This document shows positions 53,401-60,000 of a stretch of DNA of 64,000 nt, one piece after another. The DNA is from Osmia lignaria lignaria (taxonomy: Eukaryota > Arthropoda > Insecta > Hymenoptera > Megachilidae): NCBI RefSeq assembly GCF_051020975.1, contig NC_135033.1:10195501-10259500 (forward strand), given 5' to 3'. Under the pieces are notes generated by a model. It had not been told where the DNA came from. It made no database searches and saw nothing but the letters and a program-made list of their open reading frames with translations. The translations under genes and the position numbers were made by a program. The number at the start of each line of letters is the position of its first letter. Positions within the stretch are counted from its first letter, which is position 1.

Positions 53401-56400
53401 GGTCTTCTGTTCTTTGTTTCTCTTTTTTTTAAATTATTTCAATCGAAACTTTCGTAGTTAATGTCGTTCTTTGCAGCCTAACTGTACCGAATGGTGCAGT
53501 GCATAGTTCCGTATATGTTCGATGTTTTATATCGCTTAGAATTATAATCGGTACCTCTTTCACCTCTGTTTTATGTTTATTTCAGGCTGCCTTATATTCC
53601 ACGTATGTGCTTAATCTTCTGAGCCTTATTGTTAGTTAACTGCCGATCGAGACGAATGATTTGGACTCACACCTCATTACACATGGAAAACACTCGACAG
53701 AAATATTCTTCTAATTAAAGAAACTTCAACTATGTATCATGTAGAAAATATATGATAAGTAAAGAAAATTTTAAAATTATACTTATTGAAATACAGAATA
53801 GCTGAAAACTGGGACGATACAGCGAAGAGAAAGTTTTCTTGCACTCTGTATATCAACCAGTGATTGCCTAATAATCAGAAAAATAACCGAATACGTGGAA
53901 TATATTTTTATCCTTTTATTTATTTATTTTTTTTTTTTAGGAACGGCATGGACACTCCTTTTGTTCAATATTTATCACTAATATGTATATCAGAACCGAC
54001 CTGGCACCCTTAGTGTGATCGACTCATAAGCCCGATTATTACATTAGAATGTGTGTTCGACCCAGCGAAGAGAAATAATTGTAATCAACAATGGAATTGA
54101 TTTTATTGGCCAGATCGGCCCTGATATTCGATCAATCACAATTCGAACTTCCCATCGGTCACTGTATTCCTATCTGATTTATCGATATTCGTTTTAGCAT
54201 CTCCAAATATGGTTGGCAGTAAACTGGCCCTACGAATGACAACTCTGCACGAGGAAACCTCGAACGTTGGAAACCAACTGCCGACGCCTATCAACGACGA
54301 GGATGAAGAGAAGAGCGATGCTGATTACTCGGAATACGAATCGTATCAGGTAGTACACGTTCTTTGGTATATTGGAATCATTATTACATAGATTTTAGTT
54401 AGATACTTTGAATCCTTTGCATTTTCACTATCATCACTGATTTTTTCAATTATTAATAAAAGAGTACACTTTTACATTTGCTCGAAGCGAAATTTCAAGT
54501 ATTCTATGTATTAGAACAGGGGTGGGCAATTGTTTTGGCTCGGAAGCCAAGGTTAGCGGAGGGCCGTACCTTTTAAAATAAAAATCAATAACTATAAATT
54601 AAATAAAATAATGGCAGTTTTATTGGAAATCTGGGTTCAAGGCGGATTTTTCTGAATATCTTGGCGGGCCACAAAAAACTCTTAACGAGCCGCTATTTGC
54701 TCAGCCCTGTATTAGAAGATAGGGGGAGTTATCGTTGACTCGTACTACTGAAAGCGGTGCAGCGCGCGGGCAAGTAGTACAGCGCGTCATTGGTCAGACT
54801 TGCCCTTACCGTAAGACTAAAACTCCATCTCCGTGCAATCTTACACATGGAAATTCTTGAAAGACACTAAATAAAGCAAATATGATCCCATTGATAAACT
54901 CTCGAAGGCATTGAAACAAAAATTTCTTTTCAAAGAAGAAACATTCAACGTGAAACTTTTTTCTTTTTTTTTTTTTTTTTAAAACAATATTAGCTTCTAA
55001 ACAAAATTGCCTATTTTATAAACGAAAATTTAGCTATTTCAGATGAAATAATTTCTAACGAAACCGTTCTTCAGAATCAGAGAAAATCTCGCGTAAGATT
55101 GTTTCTTCTCGTGGTGTTGATCGCCAAGACATGTCATAACCACGAATAAATGCCATCGTTGTCACAATCAAGTCACACACGATTACGTTCAGGCACCGGC
55201 GAAACCAGTAAAACCGCTAACTTCTTCACGCACACTGGATTCTCTTGTCGAACTTCAATCGACGAAGATCAACACGCCAAGCATGAGCAGCAGCGGTTAC
55301 GGTTCCCAAGCTGTGTCGACGACGAACCTCACGTCCGAGGATTCGATCAGCGTGAAATCGATCAGCGTTGACGAAACGCCAGATCTGGAGTATCGGAATC
55401 TACTCGAGGGGAAGAAACCGGAACGAATGGACAGCTCTTTGGTGGAGGAAACGCCGGAGGAATACATGGGAGAGGTGACGAACGCTTTGGATAATCTGAA
55501 CGTGATGGAGAGCAGTTGTAACGAGGGTCAGTGTAATAAATTTTAGATTCCTCGTGTCACGAAATGATATTTCAATTAAATATGTGTAATTGATTTCAGA
55601 GCGAACTAGGAAGAACTTGGAAGAAACGGGTGCCTACATGGACGCGGATATGGACAGTCCTGTATCGTCGACGAAAAGCGACAGCGATGCGAATAGCAAC
55701 TCGACGAATGCAACTGTTCAGAAGAAAGATACACCGAGTCAAAGTTTAAGCAATCGAAGGAAAAGTGATATGGAAATCAGTCAGACCTCGAATTCCGGTG
55801 AAGATAGTCCTTTGGAGGGTAGCTCGGTTGTGCACACAAAATTACCACCGGGAAAGGTAATTATTGATTGGTAGAATAATTAGTTATTCTATGTGGATTT
55901 AATGCAATGAATGCAAATTGGAAAAATCTCAATTTGGGAATTACAATTCTAATTTCCAGGTGGTCAGACGAAGAAAAGCTTCTGCCAACACAGGAAGGCC
56001 TACGAGTTCTCAGCACAGAGCTTCATTCCCTATGGTCCGTCCACAAGTTTCAGAGAGCAAAGCTGCGGCACGACTGGAACAATCAATGCAACCTAGCATG
56101 CCCTACGAAAACGGTGATAACAGCTCCTCAGAAAGAATCGATGGTACATACATACTATTCTTTAAAATTAGATCTATTTTATCTTTGATGAATATCTATT
56201 AAAAATTTCTTGTCTGTCTTTTGTTAACAGACGATGTAAGCGAAAAGAGTTCAACATTTGGTTCGAGACACGACTTGAGCAGAGTCGAAACATTATTACC
56301 AGACTGGGTGATAGTTGGTGAATCGGTTTTGGTTCGTCCTTACAGCTATTCAGGTGTAATAGCTTACGTTGGTCCAACAGAATTCGCGTCTGGGACGTGG

Positions 56401-56931
56401 ATAGGAGTGGAACTTGATGCTCCTACTGGTAAGATTTCCTTCGCTTAAAAATTGTCTTATCCAGCGTTAAATATTAGAAGAGATAATGAGAATTATTTAT
56501 AAGTTGAAAGGGGAGAGTTTCTAAAGAGGGGTTTTCGATTTATGTTTCAGGTAAAAACGATGGTGCTGTGAACGGCCATAGGTACTTCACGTGTCGACCA
56601 AAATGCGGAATATTCGTGAAAGTGGACAAATTAATTCAAGACAAACGAGGCAGAGCACTTAGAAACTACACGTTTACTCTTCCTCAATCTGCACCGATGC
56701 GCAGAAGCGTCAGCAGAGGTATGTGAAATAAAAATCTATCGAATAGATATCTCAAGGAAAATTAATGCCAACGATAAAGCTAATGCTCGGGACCACTTAT
56801 ATACGAATATTAATTAGTTTGAAATGGGTGTGTTTCTTTCAGGTGAGGGTTTACATTCCTTGCACCGAAGTCGAAGCCGAGGAGAAGGTCTCTCAACAAC
56901 CGGCACACGATCCTCTCCACGTGGCAAGTAA
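2410..56931 (+). CDS. Khc-73: Kinesin-3 motor Khc-73 / KIF13 (27 coding exons)
   Basis: Plus-end-directed microtubule motor of the kinesin-3 family, orthologous to Drosophila Khc-73 and vertebrate KIF13A/B. The exons, listed separately, join in phase at GT-AG sites to 5694 nt and 1897 residues, close to the fly protein's usual size. Domains in order: motor about 1-360, with RVRP 11-14, P-loop GQTGSGKS 100-107, switch I NSESSRSH 213-220 and switch II DLAGSE 250-255. A neck and short coiled coil follow, then FHA about 452-553 (GGRS at 479-482). The MAGUK-binding stalk region is about 605-830, the conserved KIF13 stalk about 774-1334, and a 14-3-3-type site RKTASVP lies around S1375. The tail is Ser-rich, and CAP-Gly is about 1775-1840 with GKNDG at 1813-1817. 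In Drosophila the protein links Dlg to microtubules in spindle orientation and moves endosomal cargo. All key ATPase residues are present. An alternative C-terminus is described at 59949. Confidence 0.97.
4507..4588. repeat. 82-bp fold-back sequence with TTAACCCATTARCTGC ends
   Basis: TTAACCCATTAACTGC at 4507-4522 is matched in inverted orientation at 4573-4588 with one mismatch, around an A/T-rich centre. The size and termini resemble a minimal inverted-repeat transposon remnant. No target duplication is obvious. Confidence 0.5.
5796..5815 (+). repeat. Dispersed 20-bp-core element, copy 1
   Basis: The core GGCGGACCATGGAGAAAGCC differs by one base from the family core. It is preceded by an AACTCTCGGAT-type flank and followed by an AT-rich flank shared with the other copies. 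Confidence 0.7.
8539..8626 (+). CDS. Khc-73: Khc-73 coding exon 2
   Basis: Follows a TTGTTTCAG acceptor. Encodes residues 19-48 (ELELGTQCVVEM ... MDKIE), the second strand region of the motor. It ends in a split Arg codon at a GTGAGT donor. Confidence 0.93.
10441..10670 (+). repeat. Tandem duplication, about 120-bp unit
   Basis: Two diverged direct copies, one starting near 10441 and one near 10561. Each has an ATTAAC start, a TTTATTAATCAAAA segment and a CACGTGTG box near its end. Confidence 0.6.
12536..12706 (+). repeat. Degenerate A/T-rich minisatellite
   Basis: Irregular repetition of AAGTAT/CCAAATACCTA-like words, roughly 8-12 bp long. A shorter stretch of the same type lies at about 13930-13990. 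Confidence 0.55.
14001..14061. repeat. Palindrome pair 1 (GACGCACC/GGTGCGTC type)
   Basis: Two 17-bp palindromes start 44 bp apart at 14001 and 14045. The second is perfect, with 8-bp arms around one central base. The first matches at 6 of 8 arm positions. Both are followed by CCTGTACT. Confidence 0.8.
14694..14754. repeat. Palindrome pair 2 (GACGCACC/GGTGCGTC type)
   Basis: Two 17-bp imperfect palindromes at 14694 and 14738, again 44 bp apart. Each matches at 6 of 8 arm positions and each is followed by ATAT. Confidence 0.8.
15264..15316. repeat. Palindrome pair 3 (GACGCACC/GGTGCGTC type)
   Basis: Two 17-bp palindromes at 15264 (6 of 8 arm positions) and 15300 (7 of 8), 36 bp apart. This pair is about 570 bp after pair 2. 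Confidence 0.8.
15803..15822 (-). repeat. Dispersed 20-bp-core element, minus-strand copy
   Basis: An exact copy of the core GGCGGACCATGGAGAGAGCC on the minus strand. The flanks here differ from those of the other copies. Confidence 0.7.
19195..19375 (+). repeat. Degenerate CAATTTTC/AATTTTCAA repeat
   Basis: Low-complexity run of TTTTCAATTTT-like words with irregular spacing. Similar AATTTG-based runs occur at 40670-40915 and 58060-58262. Confidence 0.5.
22941..22960 (+). repeat. Dispersed 20-bp-core element, copy 2
   Basis: Exact core GGCGGACCATGGAGAGAGCC. It is preceded by AACGCGTT and AACACTCGGAC and followed by AATTCTAATTTATTTCTAT, flanks shared with the copy at 25537. Confidence 0.75.
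24040..24260. mobile_element. Possible transposon remnant with GAGCGTCCGCAAGG-like end
   Basis: The left end has CATGAGCGTCCGCAAGG followed by a long C run. The right end, in inverted orientation, reads CATGGGGATTCGCAGG, an imperfect match. The family is not identified and the boundaries are approximate. Confidence 0.35.
24678..24797 (+). repeat. Direct repeat, copy A
   Basis: About 120 bp from GTAAAAGTATTTTC to ATTAATTTCCAA that recurs at 25359-25475 with scattered differences and a different A run. Confidence 0.7.
25359..25475 (+). repeat. Direct repeat, copy B
   Basis: Second copy of the 24678-24797 sequence, about 680 bp downstream. A copy of the dispersed 20-bp-core element follows about 60 bp later. 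Confidence 0.7.
25537..25556 (+). repeat. Dispersed 20-bp-core element, copy 3
   Basis: Exact core GGCGGACCATGGAGAGAGCC with the same upstream AACGCGTT/AACTCTCG and downstream AATTCTAATTTATTTCTAT flanks as the copy at 22941. This extends the shared unit to roughly 80 bp. Confidence 0.75.
28020..28204 (+). repeat. 92-bp tandem duplication carrying a variant core
   Basis: Two head-to-tail copies with starts 92 bp apart (28021 and 28113). Each begins TTCAGAGGACGGACCAGGGA and is nearly identical thereafter. The GGACGGACCAGGGAGAGA portion resembles the dispersed 20-bp core. Confidence 0.8.
28372..28391. repeat. 20-bp palindrome
   Basis: CCGATGCAT and its perfect inverse ATGCATCGG are separated by CC, giving a 9-bp stem. 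No function is evident. Confidence 0.6.
30626..30912 (+). repeat. 17-bp minisatellite, left arm of an inverted pair
   Basis: About 16 variable units of CTYTGCATCCCTTACAT. The most regular part is about 30770-30900, and the unit becomes more degenerate to the left. The same unit in opposite orientation forms the right arm at 31539-31735. Confidence 0.85.
30968..31497 (+). repeat. 93-bp tandem array with CTCF-core-like motifs
   Basis: The word AGATGGCGCTGA (or AGATGGCGCTGATT) starts at 30974, 31067, 31160, 31253, 31346 and 31439, an exact 93-bp period. CCGCTAGAGGGC starts at 31016, 31109, 31202, 31295, 31388 and 31481. Both words fit the AGRKGGCRSY heart of the CTCF consensus or lie close to it. 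Units are almost identical, so the array is recent or homogenised. The first and last motifs (30968 and 31481) combine both words into longer matches, CCGCTAGATGGCGCTG and CCGCTAGAGGGCGCTG. Confidence 0.9.
31539..31735 (-). repeat. 17-bp minisatellite, right arm of an inverted pair
   Basis: About 11 units of ATGTAAGGRATGCAGAG, the reverse complement of the left-arm unit. Together with the left arm they could fold into a long stem around the 93-bp array. Confidence 0.85.
31870..32381. mobile_element. GC-rich block, probable retroelement fragment
   Basis: A sharply GC-richer block (CCCACGGCGACC, GGGCCGCC-like words) in an AT-rich intron, bounded by the direct word GTTGATAACGG at 31939 and 32371. 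It ends in three 23-bp tandem units (AATATCTGAAAATNGTTGAAA) from 32311. Composition and a short terminal tandem repeat are typical of non-LTR retroelement ends. The short frame at 32030-32290 has no domain that I can name, so the class is uncertain. Confidence 0.4.
34521..34540 (-). repeat. Dispersed 20-bp-core element, minus-strand copy 2
   Basis: Exact core on the minus strand, followed on that strand by AATTTTAATTCAATTTTATAT, like the plus-strand copies. Confidence 0.75.
35381..35720 (+). repeat. Tandem duplication (145 and 195 bp copies)
   Basis: Copy 1 (35381-35525) and copy 2 (35526-35720) share GGTGARTTCATTCTATTG starts and a nearly identical 3' half ending GGAGGTCGAAGGG. Copy 2 has an extra stretch of about 50 bp in its middle. 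Confidence 0.8.
38090..38340 (+). repeat. Direct repeat, 171-bp spacing
   Basis: About 75 bp including GACATAAAAGTATC and ACGATATATCAATTTAAAG occurs at 38101 and again at 38272. A weaker third trace follows near 38430. Confidence 0.65.
39649..39812 (+). CDS. Khc-73: Khc-73 coding exon 3
   Basis: Follows TTGCAG. Encodes residues 48-103 (KPKTFAFDHCF ... FQGYNACIFAYGQTG), ending in the first half of the P-loop. The donor GTGAGT splits the P-loop Gly103 codon. This exon completes the nucleotide-binding strand beta3. Confidence 0.96.
39813..41000 (+). other. Khc-73: Khc-73 intron 3
   Basis: It separates the two halves of the P-loop. The right quarter is the minisatellite at 40670-40915. The rest is unremarkable, with a poly-A-rich patch near 40295. 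Confidence 0.9.
40670..40915 (+). repeat. Khc-73: GAAATTTGG-type minisatellite beside exon 4
   Basis: Irregular units built from AACTTGGAAATTTG, CCTAGAAATTTAG and ATTTGGTAATTTG. It ends about 85 bp before the exon 4 acceptor, so length variation would move the branch-point environment. Confidence 0.7.
41001..41269 (+). CDS. Khc-73: Khc-73 coding exon 4
   Basis: Residues 103-192. Opens with the rest of the P-loop (SGKSYTMMG) and includes the invariant VEVSYMEIYNEKVHDLLDP segment in two parts. Ends LAVTSFQ at a GTATGC donor. Acceptor TTCTTTCAAG. Confidence 0.96.
41270..42097 (+). other. Khc-73: Khc-73 intron 4
   Basis: An 828-bp intron in which I see nothing beyond its splice sites. Confidence 0.9.
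42098..42345 (+). CDS. Khc-73: Khc-73 coding exon 5
   Basis: Residues 193-275. Carries switch I (NSESSRSH, 213-220) and switch II (DLAGSE, 250-255), the residues that sense gamma phosphate and couple hydrolysis to movement. Ends in a split Lys codon at GTAAAA. Confidence 0.97.
42427..42544 (+). CDS. Khc-73: Khc-73 coding exon 6
   Basis: Residues 275-314: SLTTLGLVISKLA, then a variable NSGSNKNKDK loop, then FVPYRDSVLTWLLK, the conserved microtubule-binding alpha4-alpha5 region. The loop is the kinesin-3 lysine-rich (K-loop) position. Confidence 0.96.
42697..42909 (+). CDS. Khc-73: Khc-73 coding exon 7
   Basis: Residues 315-385: DNLGGNSKTVMVATISP, STLRYADRAKRI and the neck NEDPNARIIREL, then the start of a coiled coil. 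This completes the motor domain. The donor is GTGAGT. Confidence 0.96.
42910..43404 (+). other. Khc-73: Khc-73 intron 7
   Basis: Two thirds of this 495-bp intron is the Tc1/mariner-type element at 42972-43298. Confidence 0.85.
42972..43298. mobile_element. Tc1/mariner-type MITE in intron 7
   Basis: Starts CAGTGGGTTC and ends GACCCACTG-like (ACCCACTG), flanked by TA on both sides. The first 26 bases (CAGTGGGTTCAAAAAGTATT and onward) resemble the ends of Tc1-like elements. At 327 bp with no coding frame it is non-autonomous. Confidence 0.75.
43405..43668 (+). CDS. Khc-73: Khc-73 coding exon 8
   Basis: Residues 386-473. A coiled-coil segment (QTWEEKLVKTERLQ) and the start of the FHA domain (KYYLVNL, LNELLVYYLK). 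The acceptor AAACAAAAG is weak in pyrimidines, but the join restores the family sequence. Confidence 0.93.
43744..43993 (+). CDS. Khc-73: Khc-73 coding exon 9
   Basis: Residues 474-557, the body of the FHA phosphothreonine-binding domain: TLVGGRS with the ligand-contacting Arg481, EHCVI, and GDRIVWGNHHFFRVN. It ends one base into a codon at GTAATG. Confidence 0.95.
44075..44217 (+). CDS. Khc-73: Khc-73 coding exon 10
   Basis: Residues 557-604. An acidic-basic helical segment after the FHA domain (IDYNFAREELML, ARLEKQHEEDKQ) with coiled-coil character. Confidence 0.93.
44465..44812 (+). CDS. Khc-73: Khc-73 coding exon 11
   Basis: Residues 605-720. A coiled coil (EKQRQEYERQFQQLRN), a Pro/Tyr-rich linker (YSPYVPYDP), then EKWAQERDEMFKRSL and QIPPNNLSPNRK. 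It lies in the region that in KIF13B/Khc-73 binds Dlg-type MAGUKs. Confidence 0.95.
45069..45227 (+). CDS. Khc-73: Khc-73 coding exon 12
   Basis: Residues 721-773: RGAFVSEPAI, VWTMEKLENKLVDMRDMY, strongly conserved in KIF13 proteins. The chosen acceptor is TTTTTTCAG before 45069. An upstream acceptor at 45053 would add five in-frame residues (SVFFQ). Confidence 0.93.
45329..45851 (+). CDS. Khc-73: Khc-73 coding exon 13
   Basis: Residues 774-948, the longest coding exon. Contains DPFYESQENHNLIGVANIFLE, given here only in part as DPFYESQENHNL, IISQQGEVAGRL and a C2-like stretch TCRVTIKQATGLPL...FVFCQY. This is the conserved stalk block of KIF13. Confidence 0.95.
45935..46156 (+). CDS. Khc-73: Khc-73 coding exon 14
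   Basis: Residues 948-1022: ALSIEVWGHR, SLADRWSELTRKIELWVEIQ and LNEQGEYSPV. Matches the conserved stalk of KIF13. Ends at GTAAGT within a Gly codon. Confidence 0.95.
46223..46489 (+). CDS. Khc-73: Khc-73 coding exon 15
   Basis: Residues 1022-1111: GGIYQLRQGQQRRIQVRVKP and LDSYQDEDLRILREKWSEAL, then a basic helix. The acceptor is TTTTTTAAG and the donor is GTATGC. Confidence 0.94.
46563..46745 (+). CDS. Khc-73: Khc-73 coding exon 16
   Basis: Residues 1111-1172: EREQSLVDQWVSLTEERNAV, then GSGIPGAPADWNPP and HIPVLFLDLN, a signature block of KIF13 stalks. Confidence 0.95.
46819..47010 (+). CDS. Khc-73: Khc-73 coding exon 17
   Basis: Residues 1172-1236: ADDLSTHQSG, GLNSILPKEHGNKFYSLPII and AAWDSSIHDNIHLN. 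Ends in a split codon at GTGGGT. Confidence 0.94.
47091..47384 (+). CDS. Khc-73: Khc-73 coding exon 18
   Basis: Residues 1236-1334: NERVFLILKTTVRLSHPAPM, LVLRKRLALNIYKRQS, GVTYEVVSNIPKASEE and DGETYI. This ends the conserved stalk. Confidence 0.95.
47487..47629 (+). CDS. Khc-73: Khc-73 coding exon 19
   Basis: Residues 1334-1381: EKYTRGVSAVESILTLDRLR, then MRKTASVPNFSQ. RKTAS(1375)VP fits the RxxSxP 14-3-3 binding pattern at the place where KIF13B has its regulated RRSLSTP site. Confidence 0.93.
47921..48089 (+). CDS. Khc-73: Khc-73 coding exon 20
   Basis: Residues 1382-1438. Ser/Thr-rich tail (SDTSMDSLNVTRSESVTDLN, RRAST), probably disordered and phosphorylated. The long intron 20 follows at GTAAGC. 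Confidence 0.9.
48090..54197 (+). other. Khc-73: Khc-73 intron 20 (6.1 kb)
   Basis: Very AT-rich, with homopolymer T runs and an AT microsatellite at about 49206-49236. No further in-phase exon is convincing. I found no RNA gene or transposon end. Confidence 0.8.
54198..54349 (+). CDS. Khc-73: Khc-73 coding exon 21
   Basis: Residues 1438-1488: ASPNMVGSKLALRMTTLHEE, then an acidic stretch NDEDEEKSDADYSEYESYQ. The family shares the KLALRM core. Acceptor CGTTTTAG, donor GTAGTA. Confidence 0.92.
54350..55192 (+). other. Khc-73: Khc-73 intron 21
   Basis: An 843-bp intron holding the hAT-type MITE at 54517-54709 and a poly-T run near 54960. Nothing else stands out. Confidence 0.85.
54517..54709. 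mobile_element. hAT-type MITE with 8-bp target duplication
   Basis: The 193-bp element begins CAGGGGTGGGCAA and ends TTGCTCAGCCCTG, imperfect inverted ends of hAT type. It is flanked on both sides by the identical octamer TATTAGAA (54509-54516 and 54710-54717). There is no coding frame, so it is non-autonomous. The intact duplication points to a fairly recent insertion. Confidence 0.9.
55193..55526 (+). CDS. Khc-73: Khc-73 coding exon 22
   Basis: Residues 1489-1600: APAKPVKPLTSSRTLDSLVE, SSSGYGSQAVSTTNLTSEDS and LEYRNLLEG. Conserved islands in a disordered tail. Acceptor ACGTTCAG, donor GTCAGT. Confidence 0.92.
55600..55856 (+). CDS. Khc-73: Khc-73 coding exon 23
   Basis: Residues 1600-1685. 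Polar, Ser/Asn/Asp-rich tail (KSDSDANSNSTNA, RRKSDMEISQ) ending in KLPPGK. Confidence 0.9.
55960..56143 (+). CDS. Khc-73: Khc-73 coding exon 24
   Basis: Residues 1686-1747. Opens with the basic VVRRRKAS, then GRPTSSQHRASFPMVRPQVS. It ends one base into a codon at GTACAT. Confidence 0.92.
56231..56428 (+). CDS. Khc-73: Khc-73 coding exon 25 (CAP-Gly, first half)
   Basis: Residues 1747-1813: LPDWVIVGESVLVRPYSYSG, IAYVGPTEFASGTWIGVELD. This is the first part of a CAP-Gly domain, which binds EEY/F-type tails of tubulin and plus-end proteins. Confidence 0.96.
56551..56718 (+). CDS. Khc-73: Khc-73 coding exon 26 (CAP-Gly, second half)
   Basis: Residues 1813-1869. Starts with the CAP-Gly signature GKNDGAVNGHRYF and CRPKCGIFVK, then a basic tail RNYTFTLPQSAPMRRSVSRG. 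Confidence 0.96.
56843..56931 (+). CDS. Khc-73: Khc-73 coding exon 27 (short C-terminus)
   Basis: Residues 1869-1897: GEGLHSLHRSRSRGEGLSTT, GTRSSPRGK and stop TAA at 56929. A GTAAAC donor at 56928 overlaps the last Lys codon and the stop and would allow splicing to exon 28. Confidence 0.93.
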
Positions 56932-57178
56932 ACGGATCACACACCGCTTCATCGTAACCTTCGTTCTACTACTAAGCCACTAAAGAAAACAAAACAAGAA
57001 AAAAAAATATATCCTAATTGCTACATGCCTATTGATATGTGTAGCAGCAGTGTTTCAGTCCCTTAGACGTTTAGGGCAGCTATGGATTATTAATACTTAT
57101 AAATAATTACTTGAAACGTTAGGTCATTAATGTGTATCACACACACACACACACGAAGCATTGGAATCCATCGATAAC

Positions 57179-57210
<32 letters not shown>

Positions 57211-57338
57211 TAATATGGTACGTGTTGAGATGGAAAAAGCATTTAGTATCTATTTCGCATTTTTTCAGTAGCGTAGGAACGGAGTCGATACACGGTTGGC
57301 CCTTAATTATATATCGACAGTCACCGACGACGACGATG

Positions 57339-57375
<37 letters not shown>

Positions 57376-59948
57376 AAGGAGAAGAACGAACGATCTGTAA
57401 GCATTCCACAATTTTCGTTTCACCGACTGGTATTGACGAGCCATTTTAATTTTTACACGAAACTGGAAGTGATCGTTTAATTTCCGATTTAATTGTACAT
57501 TCTTAAGAAGAAAGGGAGAAAGACGAATGATGGCGAGTCGACTTTGATAAATAAAAAAAAAAAAAGAGAAATATTCCATAAAACAACAATCGCATTTAAA
57601 TAAAATCAGAATGTATCTGGCATATTTAAATACACACGCAAATACATACATAATAATTAATAGATACACTCTCCAAAATTACCAGGCGGTAATTTAAATT
57701 GTGGAGAAGTGAATCAGAAAAATTGATCGATAACTGGGACAGCCAAAATTCATGAATTAAAGAAAAATAAAGACCGCGAATCACCGCGCTGTTGTGTAGA
57801 TTAATTTAAAGATTTTATATGTATACAATTGTTTCATATATATATATATACATATTGTATTTTTTTAGCGCGACCCCGTTAAGTTCCTTTTTATTGTAAC
57901 ATAAATACCCCTTTTTGCCCGGCAAATATTACGTTTATTACACGCGAACATGACACGCGTTAATTTATAGATGCGTCGAACTTGGATGTTGCATGGTAAA
58001 AAGAAGTTTGTATTAGCCTCTGATTCTTAACTCTAGAAAAATATGCTATTCGGGAAATGTTTCATTTGCAAGGAATGCAAATTGGAAAAAATGTAATTTG
58101 CGAATGGTATGATTTAGAAAAAATCCAATTTGTAGGGAATCTGATTTAGAAAATTCCAATTTGCAAAGAATTTAATTTACAAAGGGCTCGATTTGGAAAG
58201 CATCGAATTTTTAAAAGGTCCAATTTGGAAAGCATCAAATTTGCAAAGAATCTAATTTGGATTATGTTAATTACATTAATTACGTTAACACTTAGGCCAA
58301 CACAATCTTCTACGAATGCAACATGGTTACATAGGATCGCAATATTAGGTTCGTAAGTTTAGCTAAGTAGACAATGAAAAGAAAACGACTAAGAAAACCG
58401 AGCTTGCTTTATTATTACACTTTCATCGTTTATGTAATTATATTGATTTCTTTCTTTTCCTGTATAAGCTTCGTTGCACCATCCCTTCTAATTTCTTCTC
58501 TAATCGTTTATCGCGAGGAACTCTGATAATATACATATATATATTTGATACAGATTTCAATGCGATTTAAGCTCAGTGAAACAAAATGAATTAACGATAT
58601 TCACGTCATCTCGTTCAATCGATTAAAATGTAATCCCTTCTTTAGGATAAAAAGAAAAAAAAAAAAGATGAATTCTTCTCGAAATATATGTAATCACAAC
58701 TGTATGTATCGCCTGAGGGAAAAATCAAATAACTATAACGTATTTTTTTTAATTCACGGAATAGATTGTGTGGAGTATAACGAAGGATAAGCAAAGACGA
58801 AACAAAGAAGTGGAGAAAAGTAAAGGAATGAACGATTAAGGTGTAGTCGCAAATAAATTCATTCGAAAAAAAAGAAATTGTGAACAACAGCAACACGAAA
58901 CAACCGCAGAACAAAAAAAAGAAAATAACTCTTCTGTCCAATTAGAACAATACTAACGCTATCAATAATGAACATATTACTGTACGTAATATTTATTGAA
59001 TATAAATAATTAAAAAAAAAAACACCGTAACGTGACGTTTCTTTGTTGCGACAAAAAATGGGACTTGTTCTCGCGTACAAACGTGAATTAAAAAAGAAAA
59101 AAAAAAGAAGAAGAGTCTCTGTACGAGAAAAGAAACGTCGCGATCGAACGGTAATATCTCTGTCCATTTTTTGGTAATTCAAGATTATTAAAGATGAAAG
59201 AAAATTAAGACTCATAAATGTCACAGTGATGCTACATGCCTGCCTGGCATAGGATATAATAAAATTCTTCGTTTCAGACAACAGGTTTTTAGTTTTTCTT
59301 TTAACGTTACATTTGTTTCTTTTTTTCTATTCGTTTCGTTGAATTTTAATCCTCTGAGTGTCAGACTATTTTTCAGATGAAATATTTCAACAATCACGCG
59401 TGATCTTCATGAAATTTTTACATAATAATAACATATTGGAATTCATTTATTATTAAAGAGAAAATTTTTTATAAATGAAAGTAACATATTTGACACTCAA
59501 AGGGTTAACGAGAAAGTTTCGACAACTTGCAATCGTTTCTTTTACACGCTATGTTTTATACAATTGTTTTATTTTTGTTTTATATGTACATACAGGGTAC
59601 TCAAAAATTAAATAATCAAACATTGCTATTATAAAGAATGGTGTATATTTATTTCAATTTTATGCAATGTGAATAAAACTTGCAAATTTCTTTATGTGAC
59701 TTTTGTAATTAAGAATAAATTTTCATTCTAAACATTCTAAAATCTAAGCTCCTCTTTTTAAATGTAATACGATAAACACTTAAGAGTTGATGCAACTATC
59801 AAGAAATAGAATTTTTTAAATATTTTTCTTTTAATTATGCGGCTGCATTCTGTATACAATTTGATCGTTTAACTTTGAACGACCCTATGTACATTATAAA
59901 ATATCTATTTTTTTTTATTTTTTCTTTTTGTTTATTTTTTAATTGCAG
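56932..59948 (+). other. Khc-73: 3' UTR of the short isoform / intron 27 of the long isoform
   Basis: AT-rich, with a CA run near 57140, an A run at 57183-57210 and a TA run at 57342-57370. AATAAA at 57766 followed by a GT-rich tract (CTGTTGTGTAG) is a plausible proximal poly(A) signal. A degenerate AATTTGG-type repeat lies at 58060-58262. An inverted pair of TTAACCCTTTGAGTGTCA-like words (about 59346 and 59489) suggests a small MITE. Confidence 0.7.
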
Positions 59949-60000
59949 CGGAGCATCTAGCATTGACGGAGCTTACACAGCCTATTCCATCCCACGATAA
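59949..60000 (+). CDS. Khc-73: Khc-73 predicted alternative terminal exon 28
   Basis: Preceded by a long T-rich tract and TTTTTTAATTGCAG. If exon 27 is spliced at 56927 (AA|GTAAAC), the phase fits. It reads N-GASSIDGAYTAYSIPR and then TAA at 59998, replacing the final Lys by 17 residues, for 1913 residues in total. The strong acceptor and uninterrupted phase support it. Transcript evidence is not available. Confidence 0.65.

Noticed and set aside
53941..53983. Possible extra Khc-73 exon after a long T tract and TTTAG
   Set aside because: It is in phase with exon 20 but gives only 14 residues and a stop, with no conserved character. Exon 20 joins exon 21 in phase without it.
58642..59281. Minus-strand Phe-rich frames of 99 and 140 codons
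   Set aside because: They come from A-rich homopolymer tracts of the kinesin 3' region read backwards.
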